The translations under genes and the position numbers were made by a program. A stretch of 64,000 bases of DNA from assembly GCA_024734555.1 (NCBI GenBank), contig JANPWX010000029.1, forward strand, positions 1,371,072 to 1,435,071, written 5' to 3'. This document shows, in pieces, positions 33,712-44,819 of the stretch. The notes beneath the pieces were generated by a model, which was given only the letters and a program-made list of their open reading frames with translations, did not search any database and was not told the origin of the DNA. The DNA comes from Trochalopteron elliotii (lineage: Eukaryota > Chordata > Aves > Passeriformes > Leiothrichidae). Every line of letters begins with the position of its first letter. Position 1 is the stretch's first letter.

Positions 33712-36163
33712 AATGAATGCGTTGACACAATAGGTGGGATAAATTAAATATGGAAAGTAAGTGCACACACTTTTCCCAGTCACACACTGGGAAAAGAGGA
33801 GCAATTCCCTAAACAGTTCTGTTAAAAACAAGCCACCTGAGTCATAGTAAAGGCACCAGTTGCTTGGGTGAGGTGATGTGATACACCGATGGAATGTGAC
33901 CAGAGAGAAAAGACAAGAATTACTGTGCATACATTTTCCTTCTTTCTGATATCATTCCTAGATTGGAATACATGATTATTAATGTATTGCGTGGGGTTTG
34001 CGTGTGACAGAACTCCTTTTGTTAAATGCCATAAGCAGGTGACATTTGACAGTCTAGATCCTGACATAGTATCAGTCTTATTTTTAAAATATAAAAATTG
34101 CTTCAGGCCATTATCTCCCTCTTTACTGTCACCCACTGCACAAAACTAATTGAGATTTAGCATTGCAGTTGGACGTTTTGCTCAAATCACAGATCATTAT
34201 ATATCTCTTCATTTACTTTGTCTTCGTTTTTGCTCCAGTTCATCCTCAGGCTTATATTTTTAAATGCTTTTGTGGTGAACACACAGATACCAAGGTATTT
34301 AACTTAGTTCAGAGAAAACATGTAAATGTGCTGCATGGTAATTTGAGGAATTCTTTAATTCCTCCTCTGCCCATGTGCACATGTGTGTTGGTATTTAATT
34401 ATGGGTTAATACAGTGGAAATTCAGTAAGGAAAAATGGTTGTGTCTTAAAAGCATCGTTGCTGTTCCAAGAGAACAAGAGGTACATTAGAGATTTAGATC
34501 TATTTTAAATTCTCTTTTTAGCAAGTGCTATAATGAGTAGTGTCATCTTTCTTAAGTTATTCTTAAGGGACATTGCTCCATGTAAAGTCTTACTTGACTG
34601 TAGTGGAGTACTGGACAGTTGCCAGAGTCCTCTGTGCTGTGTAGTTTGCTGGCTGAAACCCAAGAGATTCTCATTCTTAATCACCATAGGCAGTACAAAT
34701 AAAGATTAGAAGCCTGAATTTTCTGCATAAAAGTAATTTGTGTACGTTTGGATTCTGCATCAGCCATGGTTGTGAAGTGCCTTTGTGTCTTTCAGAAAAC
34801 AAATCCTCCAAAATCAGAATTATGATTTCTGATTTGTCCAATTTGTGTGAGAAATCTATGTTGAAGAAGCAACTGAATTCAGGACTTTATGACGTTTTAC
34901 AAGTGTGTTGACCTGTGGATTGTGATTCTTCTCAAAGAAACAGGGTAACTGGAAGATTAATTTTGTGCCTGTGGAGGTTTACAGATGAGTTCTGTTCATT
35001 TCAGCGCTGCTGGTCCATAATGCAAGTGCTTAAATTTGTAATCAGTTAAATTGATCCCTGGTCTCTTGGTTTCAAGCTGGTACTGCAGTGTTAGATATTC
35101 AATCACAAAAGGAATGAATGATTCATAGTGTTTCATTAACTAAATCTTAGTTCAACAGTGCAAAAGTCAAGAGTTTGAGTTGCAAAATTTCTGTTCACAG
35201 AAGCAGATATAAGTTTCTCATTCATGCAGTAGCAAAATGAACACTGATGTCAGTGAGTTTTGTTTTATGCTGAAAGGTAAAATTTAGTGCAGATCTTTGA
35301 GGTGATCTCTGCCCGTGTATTCATACAGGACACCTGGACTCAAATGAAGCATCTGAAAATGAAGAATTTTTTAAAAGTCATAGAAAAACTAACTCGTGTA
35401 AAACTGCATGCTAGCTGAACCAGGTGGAAACTTACTTTTTTTTCCAGTGGAAACCTATTATTGTGGTGTCTTCCAGGCAGTATATATTTCAAATACCCTT
35501 TGAAATATAAAACTTAACCACTGAATATATCATTATTTGAACTAATTAATATCCAGTTTCCTGTAAGGAGGTTTATTTACCAAGGGGGTTTGGTATGACA
35601 CAGTGTCTGCTGCTGGCTGAATGTGATTGTGCCTGATATAGATTCTGTGCAGTTTCCATTCTCTTCACACTGTTCAGTGGAAATAAAATTGTCTTGCAGT
35701 AGCTGTGAGGGAAACATGGTTTTCATGTTCAGGTGTTCTCCACTTCCCAGAATCCAAGTGTGTTAAGTACTGCAAAAGTGTAGGAAAATCCTTCAGACTT
35801 TCAGAAATTAATAAGTGATGCATGCCAAAATTGTTGCTAAACTTTCAATGCATAATAAACTACATAAGGATTTTAAAATGTTCTCCATCTTTATCCAGTG
35901 GGTAAAAAGGGCAGACTGGGTGATTTAATTTATGCTTTTTGGAATTTAAAATAAGGACATTGCAGATTTTCCTGAAGCCTTCTGCTTACATAGAGGATTT
36001 TCATATTGGAGGCAATGCTCTTGGAAAAAATAAATAAAAACTTGTTTGGAGTGGAAGATCTCCACTTTGCATTTGACACAAAATTGTTAGCCACTCAAGA
36101 AGTTGAAAAGTGGGAGTGAGTATACATAGCAACTACTCTATTATGTGATTAGAAATATTTATG
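33712..36163. other. Unique AT-rich sequence, no gene seen
   Basis: Open frames up to 113 codons on either strand (for example 34163-34489 plus) are unrecognised and look like chance. No repeat was recognised. Confidence 0.55.
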
Positions 36164-36170
36164 GAATCAC
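36164..36170. repeat. Left target-site duplication of the LTR
   Basis: GAATCAC here is repeated at 36497-36503, directly bordering the LTR on both sides. The length (six or seven bases, since one boundary base is ambiguous) fits alpha/beta-type (ERVK-like) integration. Confidence 0.6.
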
Positions 36171-36496
36171 GTGGCAAGAGGACACGAAAAGAACTACACT
36201 CACCTGTCAGGATGTGAGATGAAAAAGAAAAGGGAAGTTTATTTGGGGATCTCAACTTATATAGTTTTTGGGATTTGGTCAAGGACTGGGGGACAAGAGG
36301 AGCACCCCTTTGACCCCAGTGATCAACTCAGAAGTCCATCAATTTGTTCTTCTCCCTGGAAGGAATATGTTGTTTAAAAAATATCAGTCTTTGTTTTTTC
36401 TTTCTAAAAAATATCAGTCTTTTTTTTCTTCTACAAGCATGAGAAAGCTCCAGTAGAAATGAAAAACAATCAGAAGGCTGAAAAATCAGGGTGACA
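36171..36496 (-). mobile_element. Compact solo LTR, ERVK/alpharetrovirus-like
   Basis: Minus-strand element of 326 bp that begins TGTCACCCTG and ends near CTCTTGCCAC, flanked by the direct repeat GAATCAC on both sides. It carries TATATAAG (plus 36257-36264 in reverse) and AATAAA (plus 36238-36243 in reverse) only about 14 bases downstream. That very short TATA to poly(A) spacing is the layout known from avian alpharetrovirus LTRs. A 30-bp unit (TAAAAAATATCAGTCTTT...) is duplicated in tandem inside U3 at 36375-36434, a typical place for enhancer duplications. There is no internal retroviral coding sequence, so it is a solo LTR. Class assignment is inference from layout and duplication length. 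Confidence 0.75.
36375..36434. repeat. 30-bp tandem duplication inside the LTR U3
   Basis: Two copies at a 30-base period (36375-36404 and 36405-36434) share TAAAAAATATCAGTCTTT and diverge in the following T-rich part. On the element's own strand it lies upstream of the TATA box. Confidence 0.75.
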
Positions 36497-36503
36497 GAAT
36501 CAC
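36497..36503. repeat. Right target-site duplication of the LTR
   Basis: Second copy of GAATCAC, adjoining the TG end of the minus-strand LTR. Confidence 0.6.
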
Positions 36504-39500
36504 TTTGTCCTACTGTTTGTGTGCAAACCATGTGAGTCCTGCTGTTTTATTAATCCAGGAATACTGCACCAGGGACAATGTCCACTTGTTGCTTTTTCTC
36601 TGGATATACAGAGAAGACCTCAACCACTTAATATGACTTGCAGCTGTATTCAGTGTGATCATGGGCCTTAGAGCTTCCAAATTATCTTTAAGACACAATT
36701 TAGACAGGAACCTGGATTTGAGAGAGACTAAATTTACTGGTTGAGCAGGGGATTGTGTGCGTGTTGTTTGTTGCTCTGGGTTTGTAAATTAAACCTTAAC
36801 ACAGTTGTGACTGTGTTTGTTCCCCTTGGCTATTCAAGGCTTCTGTTTGATGAGCACTTGAGCTAATGAAAAAATGTCTCCTTCAGTTGTTATTTTGTCC
36901 ACCCGGACTTTCAACAGAATAGAAAACTGGTGGAACAGTTTAATTCAAATGCAGACAAGGAGAGGAGCTGAGAGGAGCAGGATACTGAATGAGGTGTGTG
37001 TTGAGGGAAGAGGGGCAAGTGAAGAGGAGAGGAATGAGGGGTAATTGGAAAGGGGAATACAGATGGAAAAGCACATGGAAAAGCACAGAGTGACCTGGTT
37101 TTTAGGGTTGTTACATGATCTGCTCATTTATTAGGAATATGTTTGTGTTTCTAAGCCAGTGGTTTCCCATGAGCACTGCATTTTGTACCACCATTATTGA
37201 TTCCACCCTTATTTTACACCAAGAGGGAAGAAAGCTGATGGTTCAAATGTTTTTTTTCTCAGGCTGATTTGTTCAGTCCTTGCTGATGAACTCAGTAATT
37301 ATCAATGTCATTCTGCAGAGAATTATTTTCATTTGGAGATGTGTTTGTATTGAATGCTGTGGGAAGAAGGGGTATATTAATAAAGACAGATTTAAAAGAA
37401 AATACAGATCCCTATTATTCCAGTGTCAGATATCCTGAGGATTGTTTCTTATAGCTGTGCATTACAAAGCAGCTCTTCTTCAATATTTTTGCTCTTATCC
37501 TCTTTCACAGGATGAAGTGGATATCAAACTATTTATAATTTATTTTTCCAGTATTACCAGATTAAGATTGCAGGAACACCTTTAAACTCCTTTTGATGCT
37601 TGATTTTAGAGTTTGTGTCTTTAAACTGTCTCCTTTGTTTTCCTGGTTGGAGAGTGTCAGATCCAGGGAGTGCAGGTGACAGTGCCCTGCCCTGGTGGCA
37701 TTTAAATTGTCCTTCAGATCATTATAAGGAGAGCTGAAGCCTCTTCCTTAAATGCTTCTCAATATAGGAACGACAGATATTCAAGGGCAAGTGGAACGTT
37801 AGGTTTGCTTTCCAGAGGTTATGTGGACAAACAATGGAATGTGATTTTTACACAAAAAGGGGGCAAAAAATGGGGTTTTTTTTTAATGAAAATTAGGTTA
37901 TTTCCTGGGGAAAATGCAGGTTTCTCTCCATAACCTTGCTGTTACACATTGTTAAAGGTACAGTGAATACATAAGGCTGTCTTTCAGTCTCCATTCATAA
38001 CTGTATATTGCCAATGACCAGTGTAGTTTATTCCTTCTTTCTGACTTTGTCTTTGCATTATAAACACAGTTCTGTGCCAGGTGAAGTGCTGGGGAGTGCC
38101 AGACTTTCACTTTAGAACCTGTCCTTTCTTTTTTGTCTATTCTTCCATTTTTCCTTTAAACAGAGCAAAAGACTACTTCTAATCCAGTAGTAAAGTTGAT
38201 GAATTAATTTCTCCATTGTGAACATACAGTTTAAAGTTTCATCTTGACATTGGAATGATTCCAGTAAATTTACATTATATTTAAAAGGCATGTAATATCA
38301 TTTTTCTGATTGATGATAGCTGTTAGAAGTAGATGCAAGCTATCCTAGGTGCTCTGTTTTATTCTTTCCTTAAGTCATCACCAACCTGAATATGGTCTCT
38401 TCAAAGAAATAAAGTTATACTAAAAGTAAAAAGAAGTTTCCCTAAGATTAGATACATTTTGTCTCTTATTTAATTTGTCTTACACCTCGCAATAAATGGT
38501 AATTTTATGCTTTAATGCTTTTGAAGAATAACACCAGACTACAGCCCTATCTCATCCCTCTGAAGAATTGAGAAGCAAGGCATGCTACTGACTGGAAACA
38601 AAGCAAAACAGTTTCCAAGGATTTTCCTTTTTATAAACATTGCTCAGTGGACAGTACTCTGCACAGACGAGTCACAAGAGAGGTATCTATTTTCCAGAAT
38701 ATACATTAAACCAATTCTCAAGAACAAGGTTTTAAAATATTCAGATTTACACTGCAGTTATGCTGCTAAATGACTGATCCATTCAAGTGTAAAGTTGCAG
38801 GGAAGGAAAACAGGAAAACACCATTTTCAAAACATCTCTACTTCATAGGTCACCATCTCTTCTTATTTCTAAGATCATCCATAGCACTGTGCAGGAATTG
38901 AAAATTGTTCCACAGTTTGTGGATGCTATTTTATATAAGCTGCTTTGTTAAAGATTACTGATGCAGTACTGGACAGGAAAGAAAGCAGAGGATTTATGAG
39001 AAGCTGCTTTTCTACAGCAGTTCAGAGTTGGAGAGAGAAAGAATCAAGATAGGAGAGAGCCCACAGATTTGAAAAGATAAGTTGAATCTTGGAGAGATGT
39101 TTTCAAGGAGGGATGGAGGTCAGATGTACGGATCTGGTAGGAAGTTTAAATCCAAGAAGTCTTTTATTAGGGAATGGAGGCTTTCAGGTGAGACAGGTTC
39201 CTGCAGACTGCAAAGTGTGGGAGGGATTTGTCTCATTTCTTTTCTCCATGTTCTGTTTCTAATGGGGAAGGTGATGGAATGGGCTTGAAAGAGGGAGAGC
39301 TCTGAATATCTGGTGTTCTGTCTCAGGCTCTTAGGAGTGCAAGACTTCATTCATCGACAGCTGAGCAAGGCTTATTGATGTGTGGTGTTTGCAGTGTGGA
39401 GCTCAGAGGGACTCAGAGAATTGCAAAGCACTTTTTCCTTTTTCTCTCCTGCATTGTGGATTCTAAGACTGGCTTAAGGCAGAGTGAAAATCATGAGGAG

Positions 39501-41024
39501 TCTTCCTCATAATGAAAGAGAGGGACAGCAATATGGGCTATATTTTTGATATCTGTGTAAAGAAAACATCTCTTTGCTTTTGCTTTTCCTAATGCTCATA
39601 TAATCTAAACTACAGGATTTTATTTTTCTTTTAAAAATGCAATATTAAAAAAAAATATTACTATTTCCATAAGTTCCCACACTGCAGTAACAGGTTCTGT
39701 TGAAGGAGCCTTTAAGCCACTTGCATATATCCCTTGTTTTTAATTAAAATACCATGTTACTGTAAGGAAATGCAATAATGCAGCTGTAACTACATTTCTG
39801 GGTGTTGCTAATTCTGTAAACATAGTATTGAAATATGATTCCATTGTTCAAGTGCACCCAGATATGTGGTGGCTGGTTGAGGGTCTGCAGCTGGGACACA
39901 GAGGAATTATGCAAATATTCAGGTAAATAAAAAGAGGCAAAATTTACGTTAAATAGTTTTGATTTTTTTTTTCTAAACAATAGCCATCAGTCTTCCAATA
40001 TTTGTACTGTTGTTTTTTGTTTGTTGGTTTGTTTGTTTTTAAATTAAATTTGAATTAACCTCCTAATTACCTCAGGGCAATTGTTTCAGGGTGTTTGGTA
40101 GTTTTTTTGGTCTGTGTTTTTAGGTAAATCTGCATTTAGAATAATCTCCATTTTGGAATACGTGGACAAAGAAAAGGCAAAGAATTTGAATGCTAAGAGG
40201 TTAATGGTAGGAGCAGAAGAAACTTGAGCTAATTTAAAGTGTGCATGTGAAATTCAAAGTTGTACAACTGGGGAAGGCACTCCTTGTCAGAGTAGGAATG
40301 AAGTGATATTTCTGTGTTATGCAGTTTATTTGAAAAATAATTTTCATATTTCAGCTGTGGGATTGAGGGTCTTTAACTGTCACTCACTGCCAGTGTGTTG
40401 ATCTGCTGTGTTACAGCTCTTTCAAGCTCTTGAATTCCTTCCCTTGTTTAAATGATAAAAGGACTTGTGCAATAATTGAGTTCGTGTAAAGGGAATACAA
40501 ATCAAATGTATGATACCTGCCCAAAGTACAGCTACATTTTGGAGGATGGAGGAAAATTAACTTGAATAATTTAATGGTTTCAAAGGTTGTCAAGGATTAA
40601 TTCCTAATCACGTATTCTGATAGAAAAAAACAAGAAAAATAAAAAAAGGAGAGAGAGAAAAAAGAAGGGAGTCAGGCCACCTCTGGGACCATGCTTCTGA
40701 GATTTAAAGAAATACTGAGTTGTTATTGTTTTGCCATTTCATCAGCCCTTTGAACTCCTGTGCCTGTTACATCATTTAGCCAACTTGCACAGAAGGCCTT
40801 AGCACAAAATTTCCATGTTGAATAGGTCATGCTCATTACTCTTGGCTGTCCATTTGCAGTAGCTAATGCAGATATTGTGTTTTAATAAAGCAAATTAAAA
40901 AGAAAAAAACCCTTCCATTCCATCCAAAATGGCAGTGCTATTAAAGCTGTGCCATATGCCATTATTATTTTGAATCAGAAATCATATTCACTGCACAATG
41001 TTTAAACAGAAGACTGTAAAATTG
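36504..41024. other. Unique sequence, no gene seen
   Basis: Mostly AT-rich. A purine-rich plus strand at about 36955-37060 yields a serine/leucine-rich minus frame that is not a gene. A purine-rich run (about 40620-40672) and a TTTG-rich run (about 40010-40040) are simple sequence. Confidence 0.55.
37063..37086. repeat. Perfect 12-bp tandem duplication
   Basis: ATGGAAAAGCAC occurs twice, head to tail, without mismatch (37063-37074, 37075-37086). Confidence 0.85.
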
Positions 41025-41140
41025 TCTTGCCATGTTGAGCAGGGTTCTGGCAAGGCTCTGTGACCCATCTGGAGTGCTGCAGGCTCGTGCAAGGCTGGAT
41101 CCCAATGTTTCAGTGGAAAATAGGAGCTGGAGAGGTTTGG
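41025..41140 (+). mobile_element. Possible very old CR1 fragment
   Basis: CCATCTGGAGTGCTGCAG followed after a gap by GGAGCTGGAGAGG resembles a CR1 segment (the CATCTGGAGTAYTG block and the downstream GAGCTG.TGGAG block) in plus orientation. The match is short and could be chance; a library search is needed. Confidence 0.25.
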
Positions 41141-44100
41141 GAATTATGTGTGTACAACAATGCATCCCTGTGAGTACAGATCCAATGTATATATCACACA
41201 AGCAAGGATTCTGAGGGCAAAGAATCTATAGGTTCAGAAACTTCTTTGGACTTTTAAAAGGTTTTTATAGTTCTTTTTTCCCCTTTGGAAAAGGAGTAGG
41301 ATCATATTTATGATATATAAATATGTATTTACTTTTCATATTTATTTACTTTCCTAAACAAATTCTCGTTTGGGGGGGATTGGTTTTATTCTTTAAACAT
41401 CTACTTTCTGCTATTTTTTTTAGACCTGCCATGCTTAAGAATATTGATTATTTTTTTTTCCTTAGGCAAGAGCTTTGGCTCCATGTTTGTAAAGTGGAAC
41501 TAACTTATCTTAACACAAAAGAAGTTAGAGCTTTTCCTCTGTTTGGGGTGCTGCGATTAGAAATAGGTGACCTCCTGTCTACCTGGGTTTATTGGGTATT
41601 CTCGTTGGTCTGTGTTTTTGTTTCCAGCCATTTATCACCACAGTATCTTTCAACTAGGTCTGGTTTCTGTCATGGCAGTCCAGGATGCACTGGGGTTAGG
41701 CCCCACTGCTTCCTATCCTCAGACAGGTAATTCCAAAACCTCATTCTTGTGAGATACACCCTTAATCTACAATGCAAATGGGGATGTTAGGAGAACTCCC
41801 CTCATCTGACATGTCCTTTATGGGTTAGAGCACCTCATTTCCTTATTCCATTGAGATTCTACACTGTGGGATGCCCTCCTCAGTGAAGGCACCTAACAGC
41901 CTCCTCACACCAGCTGGTGCCTTCAATATTTTGCATTTCTGCATTTTGTTTTATGGGTTTTTTTCTAAAACAAGAAGAGAGCATTCAATTTTTGAGAAGG
42001 CAGCTGTTGCCTAACTGTGGTTTGGGGCACCATGTATAACCTCAGAGAGGTTTCACTGGAAGATCAGATGTGTTGTTACCCATCCTCCTTAAGTGATGAA
42101 CTTATAAGAAAAGCTGGCAGGAGTTGAAACATAACCAGATAGTTTATTTAAGAATAGATTTCAGGAGGGAAATATGTCAGGTTCTGTTCTCAAATGTTGC
42201 TAAGTAAAGCTACTGGCAACTTTGCTCCTTTTTGTGTTGCTCTGTTTCACAAGAGGAAGGACATGGTGATCAATAGGAGGCCTGGAGCTGCTGAAGAAAA
42301 GGACCTGTGGGAAGAATTTTTCTATGGGTTTGTTAACCTGGTTTTGTTGGCATGTGTGGAGTTGGACACTGATGGACAACTTTAGTCCTGGCTTTGTAGG
42401 TGCATTCTGTGTTTGAGCTGATCCTTCTGACCCACAAGGCTCTTCCTTGTTTTTTATAGAATTCTCACTTGACATTACCTAGATGGCAAAATCAATATAA
42501 AGGTATTTTGTCTGCACCTTATCCCACTTCCCATGTGTTTCATTTGTGTCAGGAAAGCTTCCCATTTAGGCTGCTTGTCACACACTTGCTGGCAATGTTT
42601 GTCTGATCTTGTACATTAATTAGTACTGGCAGGAATAAGGAGTGTACAGGAGAGGAGACATGACCCAAAAATGTGTTTAAGTCACATTCTCTCCTGGGAT
42701 GCCTGTTCTTGCAAGTATATCTTAAAGCCATCTGTGTCTAGTTCCATGGCTTATCCACAAACTCAGTGGGCTCAAGCAAGAGGATTAATAATGGTTATTA
42801 CACCACCACGATAGGAATTTCTGGTTACCTAAGAGCTTTAACTTCCTTTATTAACTCCTTTAAAATTTGTATTTTAGTATCTGTATGGTTTGTTAGAGTT
42901 CTCCCTTACAACCATGAATGCTGTACCCATAGACATCATTTTGTCAGTGCTTTTGGAAAAGCAGGTTTACTCTGTCTGCCATCAGCTGCTTGAGCATTGA
43001 GCATTGAGCTGATGGCCTGAAAACGTGAGCATTACTGATGCTGCCACTAAAAGAAACAAAATTTAAAACCAACAAACAAAAAAAAAAAAGTAAGTATGGT
43101 TCTCTGTGTTTGATTGCTTCTATGACTAGCCACAGATATAGAGGTCAAATGTAGGTTGGCTGGTCAGTACAAATAAAAAACCACAAAAAACCTTGGAACT
43201 TAATCGCAAGCCCTAGATTTTGTTTGCATTTCTTGAATCAGGACCTGAATCACCAAAACATCACAATAAAGATTTAACACTAAATGGATGTTAGTTGTAG
43301 AAAGGTGTCTACTGTAGAAAGGGATTCCAGAGAGAGATGGGTTATCACGAGGTGTAAAGAGAAACAAAATGTAATTAAATACAATACAAAACAGCTTTTT
43401 ATAAAGCTTTGACTATTGTTTCTGTTGTAGTGTAGCTCTTCCAAAACTACACAGAGCAATCCTAAGACTTGGAGAAGATCAATATTGTGTAAAGCTATTT
43501 CTATCCTCATCAGAACAAAAATCATTTCCACAGCTTTTGCTGAATGAATATCTGAGGGATCCCACATTACAAATGATTCTGCTCATATGCTATGTGTGTA
43601 ACAAAACCTCCTGCACTATTGTAAGGTCTCTTAGTCAAAGCTGGAGACTATATGGCTTCAGCCTCAGGGGTTTGGTAATTTAAAAATCATTTGTGACATT
43701 TCACTTTTGAGATAAGAAGCATTTTTATATCTGTTAGTTAGACTTTCAGTCCTGTTTTCCTTTATTTTTTTTTTGTTCTAAAATCCCTTTTTTGTCTTAG
43801 CTGTGCTACATGAAAGAATTGATGTAGGTAATAAACCTGACCTAGTTCTAGTCTTAAAAACTGCAACTGACAGTAACTTGTTAGGGAGTTTGATCTCCTG
43901 TGAACTAATCAAGGCTTAGGTGGTAGCCTCTATGGGAAGTAGGTGGTATCATAAAAATTCCCCAACAGGTAACTTTATAAATTGGAATGAAAAGTCGTAA
44001 GAAAAATGTCTGCAGAAATGCTTTCTTAGATGGCAGGGAACTGATATCTTTCTGACATACACAAAGACACACAGTGGAAATACATCAGAGGCACAGGCAT

Positions 44101-44417
44101 CCTTCAGTTTCTTAGCAAAAAACAGAAATAATTATCAGCTTCAAATTATCAGTGATCCAGAAGGGAATGTATAGGTGTTAGTCTGGCTGTTCTTACTGAG
44201 CAGGAGAGGAGAGAGCTTTCAGCTCACAAGGTACTCAATGACTAAAGCTCACAACAAGAATGAAGATCATTTAATTGGCAAGTTTCAACACCTGACACAG
44301 GCTTTCTAAACCAGGAAGAACTGCTGCAGTGAAAGCACACGTGTCATTTATAAGGAGTTCACCTGCTAACTATATTGACCAGTGAACTAAGGAGCTTGCT
44401 GTCTTCTGTGCTGAATT
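41141..44417. other. Unique sequence, no gene seen
   Basis: A 135-codon plus frame (41323-41730) is hydrophobic because it crosses T-rich DNA, and is not recognised. No other repeat or gene was seen. Confidence 0.5.
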
Positions 44418-44819
44418 ATGATTAAAAGGGAAATATCAAACTCTGGAGCTAAAAATTGCCATGTCCTACCGACACTGGAGATGCACATCAGCTACTTGGT
44501 GTTGGATATAGCACCCATGGCAGTCAAACACTGTTTTCATACACAGATTTGCATTCTTCCAAAGGAAACTTACCCAAACTGGCATGGCAGTTTTCAGGAG
44601 GTGTGCTGTTATGGCCACGGGGCTGTGTCTGTACTGAAATTGACTGTGCAAGCTCAAAATAGTCAGCAAAGGGCTTGGTTGTGGCAGTACAAGGGAAGGT
44701 GTTTCTGCTTCTCTGCCTTCCTGGGCACACAGGGAATGCAGAGGATGCAGTGCCAGTGCTTTGCACGCCTGAGTGAACAAAGATGCATTTCTGTGTCATC
44801 TCACACATGCTGTAACTAG
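44418..44819 (+). other. Open frame of 133 codons with ATG start, unrecognised, probably chance
   Basis: This frame has a true ATG (44418) and a peptide rich in cysteine, histidine and glutamine that I do not recognise. Two minus-strand frames (104 and 125 codons) and one more plus-strand frame (68) overlap it, so the stretch is unusually stop-poor in several frames at once, which points to local base composition and not selection on one frame. No polypyrimidine/acceptor, promoter or poly(A) arrangement was seen around it. It could also be a decayed retrocopy. Confidence 0.12.

Noticed and set aside
34163..34489. 108-codon plus frame with hydrophobic start resembling a signal peptide
   Set aside because: The hydrophobic part arises from T-rich DNA; no promoter, splice or protein match was recognised.
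42230..42380. Weak CR1-like words (AGGAAGGACATGG)
   Set aside because: Only one short word matches and the flanking order does not fit CR1.
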